From UBA2357 sp041916775 (GTDB lineage: Bacteria > Pseudomonadota > Gammaproteobacteria > Burkholderiales > Rhodocyclaceae): DNA of 63,742 nt. A program made the position numbers and the translations under genes. Positions 1 through 7,990 of the stretch are shown piece by piece (within the stretch, counting starts at the first letter, position 1; each line of letters starts with the position of its first letter). The notes beneath the pieces were generated by a model. That model saw only the letters and a list, made by a program, of their open reading frames with translations. It searched no databases and was not told the origin of the DNA. The stretch lies in the NCBI GenBank assembly GCA_041916775.1, contig JAYRYZ010000030.1, forward strand, positions 1-63,742, written 5' to 3'.

Positions 1-509
1 AGCACGCCGAAGGCGTTGTTCGCCTCGGCCGGCTTGTAGGCCAGCTTCTCCATCAGCCCGGCAATGTCGGGCCGCTTCACGTCCTGCACCTTCTTGCGGC
101 CGATCAGCGGGACGATGCAGCGGTCTATGACCGCCTGATAGCCGCGCTGCGTGCTCGGCTTGTTGCGCTTCTTGGAGTAGTCCTCCATGAACTTCTTGCA
201 TAACGCTTCGACCGTGGGCGCCTTGCGCGCCTCGGCCTTGGCGCCACCGGGGTCGCCGCCCCGGCGAACCTCGGCCAGCCAGTCCTGCGCCATGACGCGG
301 GCCTGCTCCACGGTCAGTTCCCCGAACAGGCCCAGCGAGGGCTTGCGGGGCTGCCCGGAGTTCGTGCGGTACTGGAGCATGAACACCCGGCGGCCCTTCG
401 GGGTAATCTTGCACAGGAAGCCTGGCACCACGGTATCCCGTAGTTCGATGTCCTTGGCCTGGGGTTGCGCTGACTCTACGGCGGTCTTGGTGAGCTTGAT
501 CTTTGCCAT
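1..509 (-). CDS. Tyrosine-type integrase, N-terminal part (runs off the left edge)
   Basis: The minus strand is open from an ATG at 509 to the window edge, giving about 169 residues without a stop. A ribosome binding site (AAGGAG) lies just before the ATG. The protein starts MAKIKLTKTAVESAQPQ and continues with an arm-DNA-binding domain of the DUF4102 type (VPGFLCKITPKGRRVFMLQY, then SLGLFGELTVEQAR), followed by the start of a SAM-like core-binding domain. The catalytic domain lies outside the window. Integrases of this family insert phage or genomic islands at tRNA genes, and tRNA-Ser lies 225 bp upstream on the same strand. I infer that the gene marks one end of an integrated element extending leftward. 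Confidence 0.85.
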   Translation of the reverse strand, partial: MAKIKLTKTAVESAQPQAKDIELRDTVVPGFLCKITPKGRRVFMLQYRTNSGQPRKPSLGLFGELTVEQARVMAQDWLAEVRRGGDPGGAKAEARKAPTVEALCKKFMEDYSKKRNKPSTQRGYQAVIDRCIVPLIGRKKVQDVKRPDIAGLMEKLAYKPAEANNAFGV

Positions 510-686
510 GATGACTCCTTGGAACGACCCGGATTCCAAGAGCCAGATAGGAGCGGCGCGAGGGAAAACCGGGTCAAGTTTCAGAAAGCACCGGCATATG
601 ATGGACGCGCGTAAGTTTTTGATAAACCTGCTGTATCGAGCTGCGGCGCAGTCCAGCGAAGTACCGGGCTGGAGTCATCGTCAAAC

Positions 687-721
687 AAAAAAACCCGCAA
701 AGCCAGTAGCCATGCGGGTTT
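687..721 (-). terminator. Intrinsic terminator after tRNA-Ser
   Basis: On the minus strand an 8-bp stem (AACCCGCA paired with TGCGGGTT, arms at 713-720 and 692-699) is followed by a run of seven T. It lies directly downstream of the tRNA-Ser 3' end. Confidence 0.8.
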
Positions 722-733
722 CAGTAATTCGGG

Positions 734-821
<88 letters not shown>

Positions 822-880
822 GCTCGAAGCTCGGCATTATAGCTGAGCCGCGAGAAAAGTGAACTCCCTCTTCCCTCAGC

Positions 881-1234
881 TCACTCTGCGGCCGGTTGGA
901 ACTCGTCGAACGCGCGCACCGCTTCGGCCGCATACATCAGGGCCGGGCCGCCGCCCATGTAGGTGCAGATCGCGAGCGTTTCCATGAGCTGCTCGCGGGT
1001 TACGCCGAGCCGGATCAATGCCTTGACATGGAAGCCGATGCAGGCGTCGCAGCGGGATGTAACGCCGATCGCAAGCGCGATCAGTTCCTTGTCGAGCGCG
1101 GAGAGGACGCCGGGCTTCAGTGCCGCCTTGGCCATTGCGTTGAAGCCCTGCAGGGTGTCCGGCACCTCACTGCGCAATGTGGCGAGAGCCTTGGAAACAT
1201 CTCCGGTAATTTGTCCGAACGACTTGCCTGACAT
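881..1234 (-). CDS. Carboxymuconolactone decarboxylase family (AhpD-like) protein
   Basis: This 117-residue protein has the CMD/AhpD helical fold signature: KELIALAIGVTSRCDACIGFH, with a CxxC pair (RCDAC) and a His four residues after it. In AhpD-type members the two Cys form a redox-active pair with peroxidase or disulfide-relay activity; members lacking them are decarboxylases. The Cys pair suggests a redox or alkylhydroperoxidase-like role here. A ribosome binding site (GGAG) stands 7 nt before the ATG. A 27-codon open frame ends 12 bp upstream and may be co-translated. Substrate unknown. Confidence 0.85.
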   Translation of the reverse strand: MSGKSFGQITGDVSKALATLRSEVPDTLQGFNAMAKAALKPGVLSALDKELIALAIGVTSRCDACIGFHVKALIRLGVTREQLMETLAICTYMGGGPALMYAAEAVRAFDEFQPAAE

Positions 1235-1246
1235 ACTGTACTCCAG

Positions 1247-1330
1247 TTAATCAACGAGTTCTAATATACCATCTCTGCCCGTTGGATCACAGGCCAGATG
1301 CCTGCCGTCAATCAGGTCGGTGAATGGCAT
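1247..1330 (-). CDS. Possible 27-aa small ORF upstream of the CMD-family gene
   Basis: The minus strand reads MPFTDLIDGRHLACDPTGRD and then seven more residues to a TAA. A strong ribosome binding site (AAGGAG) lies 7 nt before the ATG, and the stop is 12 nt before the start of the CMD-family gene. The spacing looks like a leader or a short translated gene coupled to its neighbour. I do not recognise the peptide. It could be the surviving 5' end of a longer gene. Confidence 0.4.
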   Translation of the reverse strand: MPFTDLIDGRHLACDPTGRDGILELVD

Positions 1331-1408
1331 GGTGCAACTCCTTCGCCTGAAGTCGAACTGCCCTCAGTTGCCCCGAGATATCACGGGACAACGTGAGACA
1401 GGACGAGA

Positions 1409-1446
1409 ATAAAAAAAGCCGCGAACCCTTGCAGGTTGCGGCTTTT
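1409..1446 (-). terminator. Intrinsic terminator after tRNA-Ala
   Basis: On the minus strand the stem GCCGCAACC/GGTTCGCGGC is flanked by A-rich sequence on one side and a run of seven T on the other. It lies 33 bp downstream of the tRNA-Ala 3' end. Confidence 0.8.
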
Positions 1447-1478
1447 GTGTCATCACGAGACTCTGTGAGACGGTGTTC

Positions 1479-1554
<76 letters not shown>

Positions 1555-1651
1555 GAAAGACGCGCATTATAGCCACTGAGCTTTCATATTGGAAGTCCGG
1601 AAAGTTGATTTCTGCGGCAAGAAGTCGCGATGCGGCGCGCTGGCTCGGCGT

Positions 1652-1999
1652 TCAGGCCGGGTGCGCGAATCCGGCAGCACGCAGCGCGGTTGCTGCCTCG
1701 ACGGCCAGGCTCGGCAAGCTGGCGACCAATGGGCCGGCGGGTTCCAGTTCTCCACGTTGCGCAAGCTTCTCGATCGATGCCGCGGCCTGTGCCAGGGTAA
1801 CGGCGCCCATGTTCGCTGCACTGCCCTTGAGCGCATGGGCGAGCCGGTTGAGGGACTGGGCGTCACCCGCGTCCTGTGCAGCCCGAATGTCGGATACCTG
1901 CACGTCCAGTTGTGCGATGAAGTACCCGGTGATCTCCTTGAGCTCGTCGCCCAACGCCTCCGCAAGTTCGCCAAGCATCTGAACATCCAGACAAGTCAT
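1652..1999 (-). CDS. HPt domain phosphotransfer protein
   Basis: This 115-residue protein is a stand-alone histidine phosphotransfer domain. The phosphorylatable His lies in LNRLAHALKGSAANMGA, the family motif HxLKGxxxxxGA. The start at 1999 has a GGAG site 8 nt upstream; longer in-frame starts give N-terminal sequence with no protein-like character. HPt proteins relay phosphate between hybrid kinases and receiver domains. The gene is divergent from the receiver-GGDEF-EAL gene at 2387, making that receiver a plausible partner (inference). Confidence 0.85.
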   Translation of the reverse strand: MTCLDVQMLGELAEALGDELKEITGYFIAQLDVQVSDIRAAQDAGDAQSLNRLAHALKGSAANMGAVTLAQAAASIEKLAQRGELEPAGPLVASLPSLAVEAATALRAAGFAHPA

Positions 2000-2386
2000 C
2001 GAGATCACTCCAGTAAGGTGGGGTCGCGCCCGACCGCCAGCACAACACGCCCGCAGTGGCACGGTGTGCCAACTCGGCAATGAGATCGGACTTGCGGTCA
2101 CACGGACATCACGCATCCTAGCAAGTCGAAACACTTTGCTCCAGCGGGCGCTGAGCCTCCGACGCCGAGCGTCGTCGCCGTTCGCGAGCGAGTTCGTGCT
2201 GGACGTGGAATTTGCCCGCAAGAGGCGTGGGATTGTGCCGATGCCACTTTTCGTTGCAGATGCGCACGAGTACATTGCTGCTTGTGGGCAGACCGGCGCC
2301 AAGTTCCGTCAGCTCCCGGCCGAGCACCCGCGGAAGCGTGGCGGCTCCGCCTCGCATCCCGCGACAGACGTCGTGGCGCCGAAGCC

Positions 2387-4501
2387 ATGCGAACCAACAA
2401 AAGGATTCCCCATTTGGACGGGACAGAGCGTATCAAGCTGCTCGTCGTTGATGACGACACACCGACGCGGATGCTGCTGAAGGGCATCCTCGGCAAACAG
2501 GGTTACCGGATCGTCGAGGCCGCGAATGGTGAGCAGGCCGTGGAGCTGTTTTCCCGGGAGCACCCGGATCTCGTCCTGCTGGATGTAATGATGCCGGTGA
2601 AGGACGGGTTTGCCGCCTGCGCCGAAATCCGCGCAATCGATGATGAGGAAGGGACACCGGTCGTGATGCTCACGGCGGCGGATGACATCGAGGCGATCGA
2701 TCGGGCCTTCAACGCCGGCGCCACGGATTTCATCACCAAGCCGATCAGTTGGCCTCTCCTGAGCCAGCGTGTCAAGTATGCGCTGCGCGGCAGCGCGCTC
2801 AACCGCGAGGTACGCCAGAACCGCCTGCAGCAGGCGTCGGCGCGCCAGATCGCGAAGCTCGGCTTCTGGGCGTGGCGACTCGGGGACAACCGGCTGAATT
2901 GGTCGGACGATCTTGAGGTGCTCATCGGCATCGCACCGGAACATCTTGATTCGACGGAGAAACTGATCGGTTGCGTACACGCGGACGACCAGCGCCGCGT
3001 ACGCCACAGCTTCGCGCTCGCGCCGCTACCCGGTGGACGCATGGAGATCGAACTACGCCTGCGCGTCGGGGACGAGCAGCGTGTGTTGCGCATGGTTGGC
3101 GAACGCGGTTGCGCCGGCCAGGACATTGAAAGGGTGTTTGGTGCGTTTCAGGATGTCACGGACAGCCGTCGCACCGAAGCGTTGGTGGACTATCTGGCGC
3201 TGCACGACGAGCTGACCGGGCTTGCGAACCGGCGTCTGTTCATTCGCCAGATACGCGAGACACTCACGACCTTGCCGATCGGCGACGACCCCACACTTCT
3301 CGTGGCCTGGATCGACCTCGCGCGCTTCCATCGTTTCAATGACGCGCTGGGCGAGAGCTCGGGTGACATGCTGCTGAAAATGGTCGGTCAGCGCCTGCGC
3401 GCCCTGCTCTCCGAGGACAGCCGTGTCGCCAGGGTCGGCGGAGACGAGTTCGCGGTGATGCTCCGTACACACGGCGACCAGGATGCGCTGCACCGGTTCG
3501 AGCTGGTGCTGGAGGGGCTCAATCATCCCTTCATGATCGGGCCCCAGGAGACCTTCCTGTCATTTTCCGCTGGCATTGCGAGCTACCCGACGCACGGTGG
3601 GGACGCCGAGCAACTGCTGGTGCTGGCGCAGGATGCTCAGCGCCGGGCACGGGGGCAAAATCAGCAGATCGCGGTCGCTTCGCTCGACGGCGGAAAGACG
3701 ACCCCTCAGTCCCTGGACATCGAGCGTGCGCTGCGTCGTGCGCTGGAGAACAACGAGTTTCATCTCGTCTACCAGCCGCAGATGGACCTGCGCGCCGGCA
3801 GGATCGTAGGGGTCGAGGCCCTGCTGCGCTGGAACCATCCGGAGCGAGGTCCGGTTCCGCCGGTCCAGTTCATCCCGTTGCTCGAAGAGACGGGCCTCAT
3901 CTCCGCTGTCGGCAACTGGGTGCTCGAGACTGCATGCTCACAGGCGAAGACCTGGACCGACGCAGGCATGCCGTTGCGGGTTGGCATCAATCTCTCGCCA
4001 CGCCAGTTCGTCAACCCGGAGCTTTTTGTCCAGGTGAGCAACGCGGTACGTCGATCCGGGGTGCACGCTCGCCTGATCGAGCTCGAGATCACCGAGAGCC
4101 TCGCCATGCAGGATCCGGATCACTCCATCGATATCCTCGAGCGCTTCCGCCAGCAAGGTTTCCAGATTGCGATCGACGACTTCGGGATCGGCCACTCCTC
4201 CCTGGAATACCTGCTGCGCTTTCCGCTGGATGCCATCAAGATCGATCGCGCCTTCGTGATGAACATCACCAGCAACCAGGCAGACCGCGCCATCGTCAGG
4301 GCTGTCACGGCGATAGGCCAGACACTCGGCCTGAAGATCATCGCCGAGGGCGTGGAAACCCTGAGGCAGTGCGATTTCATCGAGGCGCTGGGCGTCACCG
4401 AAATCCAGGGTTACCTGATCGGCAAGCCGATGTCGCCCCGTGAACTGGGCGCCCTGATGCTCGGTTTTCAGCGACCAGGGGGCGACGACCTCGGCATCTG
4501 A
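2387..4501 (+). CDS. Response regulator with PAS, GGDEF and EAL domains
   Basis: This 704-residue cytoplasmic protein turns over cyclic di-GMP. Residues about 15-135 are a receiver with the phospho-acceptor Asp at 66 (LVLLDVMMP). Residues about 150-262 look like a PAS_3-type sensor. Residues about 268-425 are a GGDEF domain with an intact GGDEF at 351-355; the inhibitory RxxD site five residues earlier is absent (SEDS). Residues about 445-695 are an EAL domain with EAL at 477-479 and DDFGIGHSSLEYLL. Both catalytic motifs look intact, so it could make or break c-di-GMP depending on phosphorylation. I chose the start at 2387 because the upstream frame lacks protein-like sequence, but its ribosome binding site is weak. 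Confidence 0.9.
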   Translation: MRTNKRIPHLDGTERIKLLVVDDDTPTRMLLKGILGKQGYRIVEAANGEQAVELFSREHPDLVLLDVMMPVKDGFAACAEIRAIDDEEGTPVVMLTAADDIEAIDRAFNAGATDFITKPISWPLLSQRVKYALRGSALNREVRQNRLQQASARQIAKLGFWAWRLGDNRLNWSDDLEVLIGIAPEHLDSTEKLIGCVHADDQRRVRHSFALAPLPGGRMEIELRLRVGDEQRVLRMVGERGCAGQDIERVFGAFQDVTDSRRTEALVDYLALHDELTGLANRRLFIRQIRETLTTLPIGDDPTLLVAWIDLARFHRFNDALGESSGDMLLKMVGQRLRALLSEDSRVARVGGDEFAVMLRTHGDQDALHRFELVLEGLNHPFMIGPQETFLSFSAGIASYPTHGGDAEQLLVLAQDAQRRARGQNQQIAVASLDGGKTTPQSLDIERALRRALENNEFHLVYQPQMDLRAGRIVGVEALLRWNHPERGPVPPVQFIPLLEETGLISAVGNWVLETACSQAKTWTDAGMPLRVGINLSPRQFVNPELFVQVSNAVRRSGVHARLIELEITESLAMQDPDHSIDILERFRQQGFQIAIDDFGIGHSSLEYLLRFPLDAIKIDRAFVMNITSNQADRAIVRAVTAIGQTLGLKIIAEGVETLRQCDFIEALGVTEIQGYLIGKPMSPRELGALMLGFQRPGGDDLGI

Positions 4502-4515
4502 ACGCGCCGCTGCGC

Positions 4516-5253
4516 TCAGGCGCGGCGCAATCTCACCCGACGCGACACGAGCGCCTGGACATACCCGCGCAACTCCCAGACAGGCACCGGCTTGGCGTAG
4601 AAGGTGACGTCCTGCGGCAGCCCGCCCCGACCGGCAAGTTCTTCAGGGGTGAATACGGAGATCGCGACGATATCGGTGTCGCCGGCCACACGGCTCTCGC
4701 GCACACGCCGGATCATCTCGAAGCCATCCATGCCCGGGAGATGCAGGTCGGCAATGAGCAGGTCGGGCGGGTTTCGTCCGACTTCGAGCAGCAGGTCGAA
4801 GCCGCTCGATAGCACACGCAGATCGATCGGGAACCCCCAGTCGTCGAATGCACTGCGGTAGCGTGCCTGAATGATGGGGTCGTTCTCGGCCACGATGATC
4901 GACAGGCTCTCACCCCCTCCGCGACGAACGCCGATCGAGGGTCCGGTCACCGAGCGCGCCACGAAGCGGTCCACCGAGGTCACACGGATGCGCCGATGCC
5001 CACCCGCCGTCTTCCAGCCCTCCAGCACACCACTCTCCACCATCTGTTGTACCGTGCCGAGCGACAATCCCAGCCGTTGCGCGGCTTCCTTGGTGCTGCA
5101 ATACTCCTTCGCGCTGATGTCCGGCATGCGGACTCCACGTCTGGACGAAGGAATGTCGGCACCCGTCGCAACATGCAGTGCGGCGTGCGCACTCTCGGAA
5201 GGAGACTGCATGGCTTCGTCCACTTGGCGTTCATTCGCGGGCGTCTTCATCAT
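4516..5253 (-). CDS. Receiver domain protein with excisionase/MerR-type HTH
   Basis: This 245-residue protein has an unusual domain order. Residues about 52-98 form a helix-turn-helix of the excisionase type (STKEAAQRLGLSLGTVQQMV, then GGHRRIRVTSVDRF). Residues about 117-235 form a receiver with the probable acceptor Asp in LLIADLHLPGMDGF. Most response regulators carry the DNA-binding domain after the receiver. It is probably a DNA-binding regulator controlled by phosphorylation. The start has a GAGG site about 9 nt upstream; a second ATG follows immediately. The gene is divergent from the transglycosylase gene at 5373 and convergent with the GGDEF-EAL gene. Confidence 0.8.
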   Translation of the reverse strand: MMKTPANERQVDEAMQSPSESAHAALHVATGADIPSSRRGVRMPDISAKEYCSTKEAAQRLGLSLGTVQQMVESGVLEGWKTAGGHRRIRVTSVDRFVARSVTGPSIGVRRGGGESLSIIVAENDPIIQARYRSAFDDWGFPIDLRVLSSGFDLLLEVGRNPPDLLIADLHLPGMDGFEMIRRVRESRVAGDTDIVAISVFTPEELAGRGGLPQDVTFYAKPVPVWELRGYVQALVSRRVRLRRA

Positions 5254-5372
5254 GGCGGTGAATCCTCAATGGCTTCTATTAGTTTCTCGATTTTATTTAG
5301 AACCCGGAGTTTTGGTGTTAAGGACTCAAAATTTTACCTTCGTGTCATCAACAGCTTAGCAACTGCACCCCA

Positions 5373-6662
5373 ATGAAGACCGATCTCAAAGCAGCCCCGG
5401 CGGCTCAATCCGCCCTGAAACTCGTGCTCGCCACCAAGCGCCCAGGCCATGTGCGCACGCACGCCCTATTGCGGTTCACCTGCGTGCTGAGCCTGGGGCT
5501 GGTGTGCTCGGCCCCCACTCTGGCCAGCGACGAGGCGTTCGCGGACTGCATGCGCACCTTGCGCGCGGCGGCGCCAACGAAGCAGGTCTCGCAGACCGCC
5601 TTCGATCGCTTCACTACAGGGCTTGTACCGGACATGACGGTGCTGCCGCTGCTCGACCGGCAGCCGGAGTTCTCGACCCCCATATGGGACTACCTCTCGG
5701 CCCTGGTGGATGACGAGCGCATTGCCGATGGTCGCGCCCGTCTCGCCGAATGGCAGACGACGCTCGCCGCGGTGGAAGCGGCATACGGCGTGGATGCAGC
5801 CACCGTGGTGGCCGTGTGGGGGGTGGAAAGCAACTTCGGCCGCACGTTCGGCAAGCGGCCGCTGGTGAGTTCGCTCGCCACGCTGTCCTGCTTCGGGCGG
5901 CGGCAAAGCTTCTTCCGCGGCGAGTTCATGACGACACTGAAGATTCTGGAAGAAGGCCATGTCAGCCCCGAAGCCTTGGTCGGATCCTGGGCAGGGGCTT
6001 TCGGGCATACCCAGTTCATGCCCTCGACCTTCATGCGCATCGCCGTCGATTTCGACGGGGACGGCAAGCGCGACCTGATCGGCAACATACCCGACGCGCT
6101 CGCATCGACCGCCAATTACCTGCAAAAGTCGGGCTGGAAGACGGGTCAGCCGTGGGGGTTCGAGGTCATCCTTCCTGCGGGCTTCCACGCCACCGAGAGC
6201 GGGCGCAAGAACAAGCGGCCGATACAGCACTGGATCGCGCAGGGACTACGAAAGGCCGACGGTAGCGCGCTGTCTGCTCAGGCAGGCCCAGCCGGCCTGC
6301 TGCTGCCGGCCGGTACAGAAGGCCCCGCCTTCCTGGTGTTTGCAAACTTCGACGCGATCTACGCCTACAACGCGGCCGAGAGCTACGCGCTGGCGATCGC
6401 GCACCTCTCCGACCGATTGCGTGGCGGCACTCCGTTCGTACGCGCCTGGCCGACCGACGACCCTGGCATCTCGCGCGCAGAGCGGCGCGAAGTGCAGCAG
6501 ATGCTGATCACGCGCGGTTACGACATCGGCGAGGCCGACGGCATCATCGGCAGCGCCAGCCGCAAGGCGATCGAAGAAGAGCAGCGCCGTCTTGGCCTGC
6601 CGGCCGACGGCCGCGCAGGCAAAAAGCTGCTCGAAGCGCTGCGCAGGCAAGAAAAGGGCTGA
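5373..6662 (+). CDS. Lytic murein transglycosylase, MltB family
   Basis: This 429-residue exported protein cleaves peptidoglycan glycan strands non-hydrolytically. Its SLT_2-type catalytic domain includes VAVWGVESNFGRTFGKRPLV with the catalytic Glu, GSWAGAFGHTQFMPSTFM and DFDGDGKRDLIG. A C-terminal PG_binding_1 domain starts near residue 365 (QQMLITRGYDIGEADGIIGS). The hydrophobic signal segment begins near residue 34, so the N-region is long. A GTG at 5451 would give a more normal signal peptide and is a possible real start. Two L,D-transpeptidase genes follow, making a wall-remodelling neighbourhood. Confidence 0.9.
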   Translation: MKTDLKAAPAAQSALKLVLATKRPGHVRTHALLRFTCVLSLGLVCSAPTLASDEAFADCMRTLRAAAPTKQVSQTAFDRFTTGLVPDMTVLPLLDRQPEFSTPIWDYLSALVDDERIADGRARLAEWQTTLAAVEAAYGVDAATVVAVWGVESNFGRTFGKRPLVSSLATLSCFGRRQSFFRGEFMTTLKILEEGHVSPEALVGSWAGAFGHTQFMPSTFMRIAVDFDGDGKRDLIGNIPDALASTANYLQKSGWKTGQPWGFEVILPAGFHATESGRKNKRPIQHWIAQGLRKADGSALSAQAGPAGLLLPAGTEGPAFLVFANFDAIYAYNAAESYALAIAHLSDRLRGGTPFVRAWPTDDPGISRAERREVQQMLITRGYDIGEADGIIGSASRKAIEEEQRRLGLPADGRAGKKLLEALRRQEKG

Positions 6663-6747
6663 ACTTGCGGGAACGGAACGACCCGTCGGGCGCGATACCG
6701 ATGCCGCGCCCCGGGGCGGACCGCCAAAAGCACGATCCGCTGCTTTG

Positions 6748-7815
6748 TCAGGACCCGCGCAGTGGTGCGATGATCGCCGCGACACGACGCGGCTCGCAGT
6801 TGAGGTAAGGCGACGAGGTAAGCCAGTTGGGATCAGGGTAGTAGGAGAACATGAACTGCCCGTCCTTCAGACTATCCACCACTTGCTGAGCGATCTCCGG
6901 TCGGACAGCCGGGCAGCCCTGGCTTCGGCCGATGCGCCCCTGCCGCGCGATCCAGGCGGGATCGACATAGTCCGCCGCGTGCACCACGATCGCACGCTCG
7001 CGCGCGTTGTCGTTGATCCCCGGCTCCAGACCGTCCATGCGCAGCGCGTACCCATGCTCACCGAAGTAGCTCTCGCCGGTACGGAACAGGCCGATGCTGC
7101 TTTGATGACTACCGACCCGGTTGGAAAAGCGGGTCGCCAGATCGTCGCCTGATTTCTGTCCATGTGCCACCAACTCCTCGAGCACCAGCTTGCGCTGTTC
7201 GAGATCGAAGATCCACAGACGAGGCACCGAGGACGGCAAGGAGAAATCGATCACTGCGAGGCGTTGCGCAGCGGGCAAGCCACTGCTGGTGGCGCACTGC
7301 ATCGCTGCAACCGCCTTCCCGAGCACGACCTTGTCGAGACGCGGCGCAAGCCCCCAAAGCGAATCGACCAGCGCAGCCTGCGGCGCCTTCAGACCGAACG
7401 GACTGACGCCGGACGCAAGGTCACGCCTGGCCGTGGGCGCGCGCGACGCCTCCACGGCAGAGTGCGCCTTGGCAGTGTTCACCGTCTTGGTCGACCTGGC
7501 CGTCTTGGTCGCCTTCGCGGCTGCGCTCTTCTTGACCGCCGGCTTCTTGGCGACGGCCTTCTTGCCCGCCGTCTTCGCAGTTTTCTTCGCAGCCGGCTTC
7601 GCAGCCGTCTTCTTCACGTTCTTCGCAGCAGGCTTGCTCGAAGCCTTTTGCGGTTTGGCGGGCTTCGCCCCCTGATTCTTGCTCGACTGCACCTTCTTCG
7701 GTGCCTCACCCGTGGCTGCATGTGCCGGTAATCCGGGCACACCGACACCCACCACGCAAGCCGCCACCACACCGATTCGCAACGCAGCGGCAAGCCGACG
7801 CAATCTGTTCGTCAT
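6748..7815 (-). CDS. L,D-transpeptidase-like protein (YkuD_2) with Lys/Ala-rich linker
   Basis: This 355-residue protein has a signal peptide (residues about 1-33), then about 100 residues of Lys/Ala/Thr-rich low complexity similar to a histone H1 tail (KKTAAKPAAKKTAKTAGKKA). The C-terminal domain matches the murein L,D-transpeptidase catalytic family YkuD_2, with HAADYVDPAWIARQGRIGRS followed by QGCPAVRP, holding the active-site Cys. These enzymes form 3-3 crosslinks or modify peptidoglycan tails. The basic linker may tether the enzyme to the anionic wall or to DNA-like polymers (inference). It is convergent with the transglycosylase gene and divergent from the next L,D-transpeptidase gene. 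Confidence 0.85.
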   Translation of the reverse strand: MTNRLRRLAAALRIGVVAACVVGVGVPGLPAHAATGEAPKKVQSSKNQGAKPAKPQKASSKPAAKNVKKTAAKPAAKKTAKTAGKKAVAKKPAVKKSAAAKATKTARSTKTVNTAKAHSAVEASRAPTARRDLASGVSPFGLKAPQAALVDSLWGLAPRLDKVVLGKAVAAMQCATSSGLPAAQRLAVIDFSLPSSVPRLWIFDLEQRKLVLEELVAHGQKSGDDLATRFSNRVGSHQSSIGLFRTGESYFGEHGYALRMDGLEPGINDNARERAIVVHAADYVDPAWIARQGRIGRSQGCPAVRPEIAQQVVDSLKDGQFMFSYYPDPNWLTSSPYLNCEPRRVAAIIAPLRGS

Positions 7816-7990
7816 GCGCTCATATCCCCTTCCTGACGGACACCGCAGTCCGCCCCGGCCAGCCGACCAGGCGATGTGTGCGGTCCTCCCAACAATTCAT
7901 TGATCTGCCCCTGCAGCAAAGCGCCAATATGTGGACATGGGGCAATTCGAAGTGTCAGTATTCTAGCAGCGCAACGAACCGAGAAAAGCA

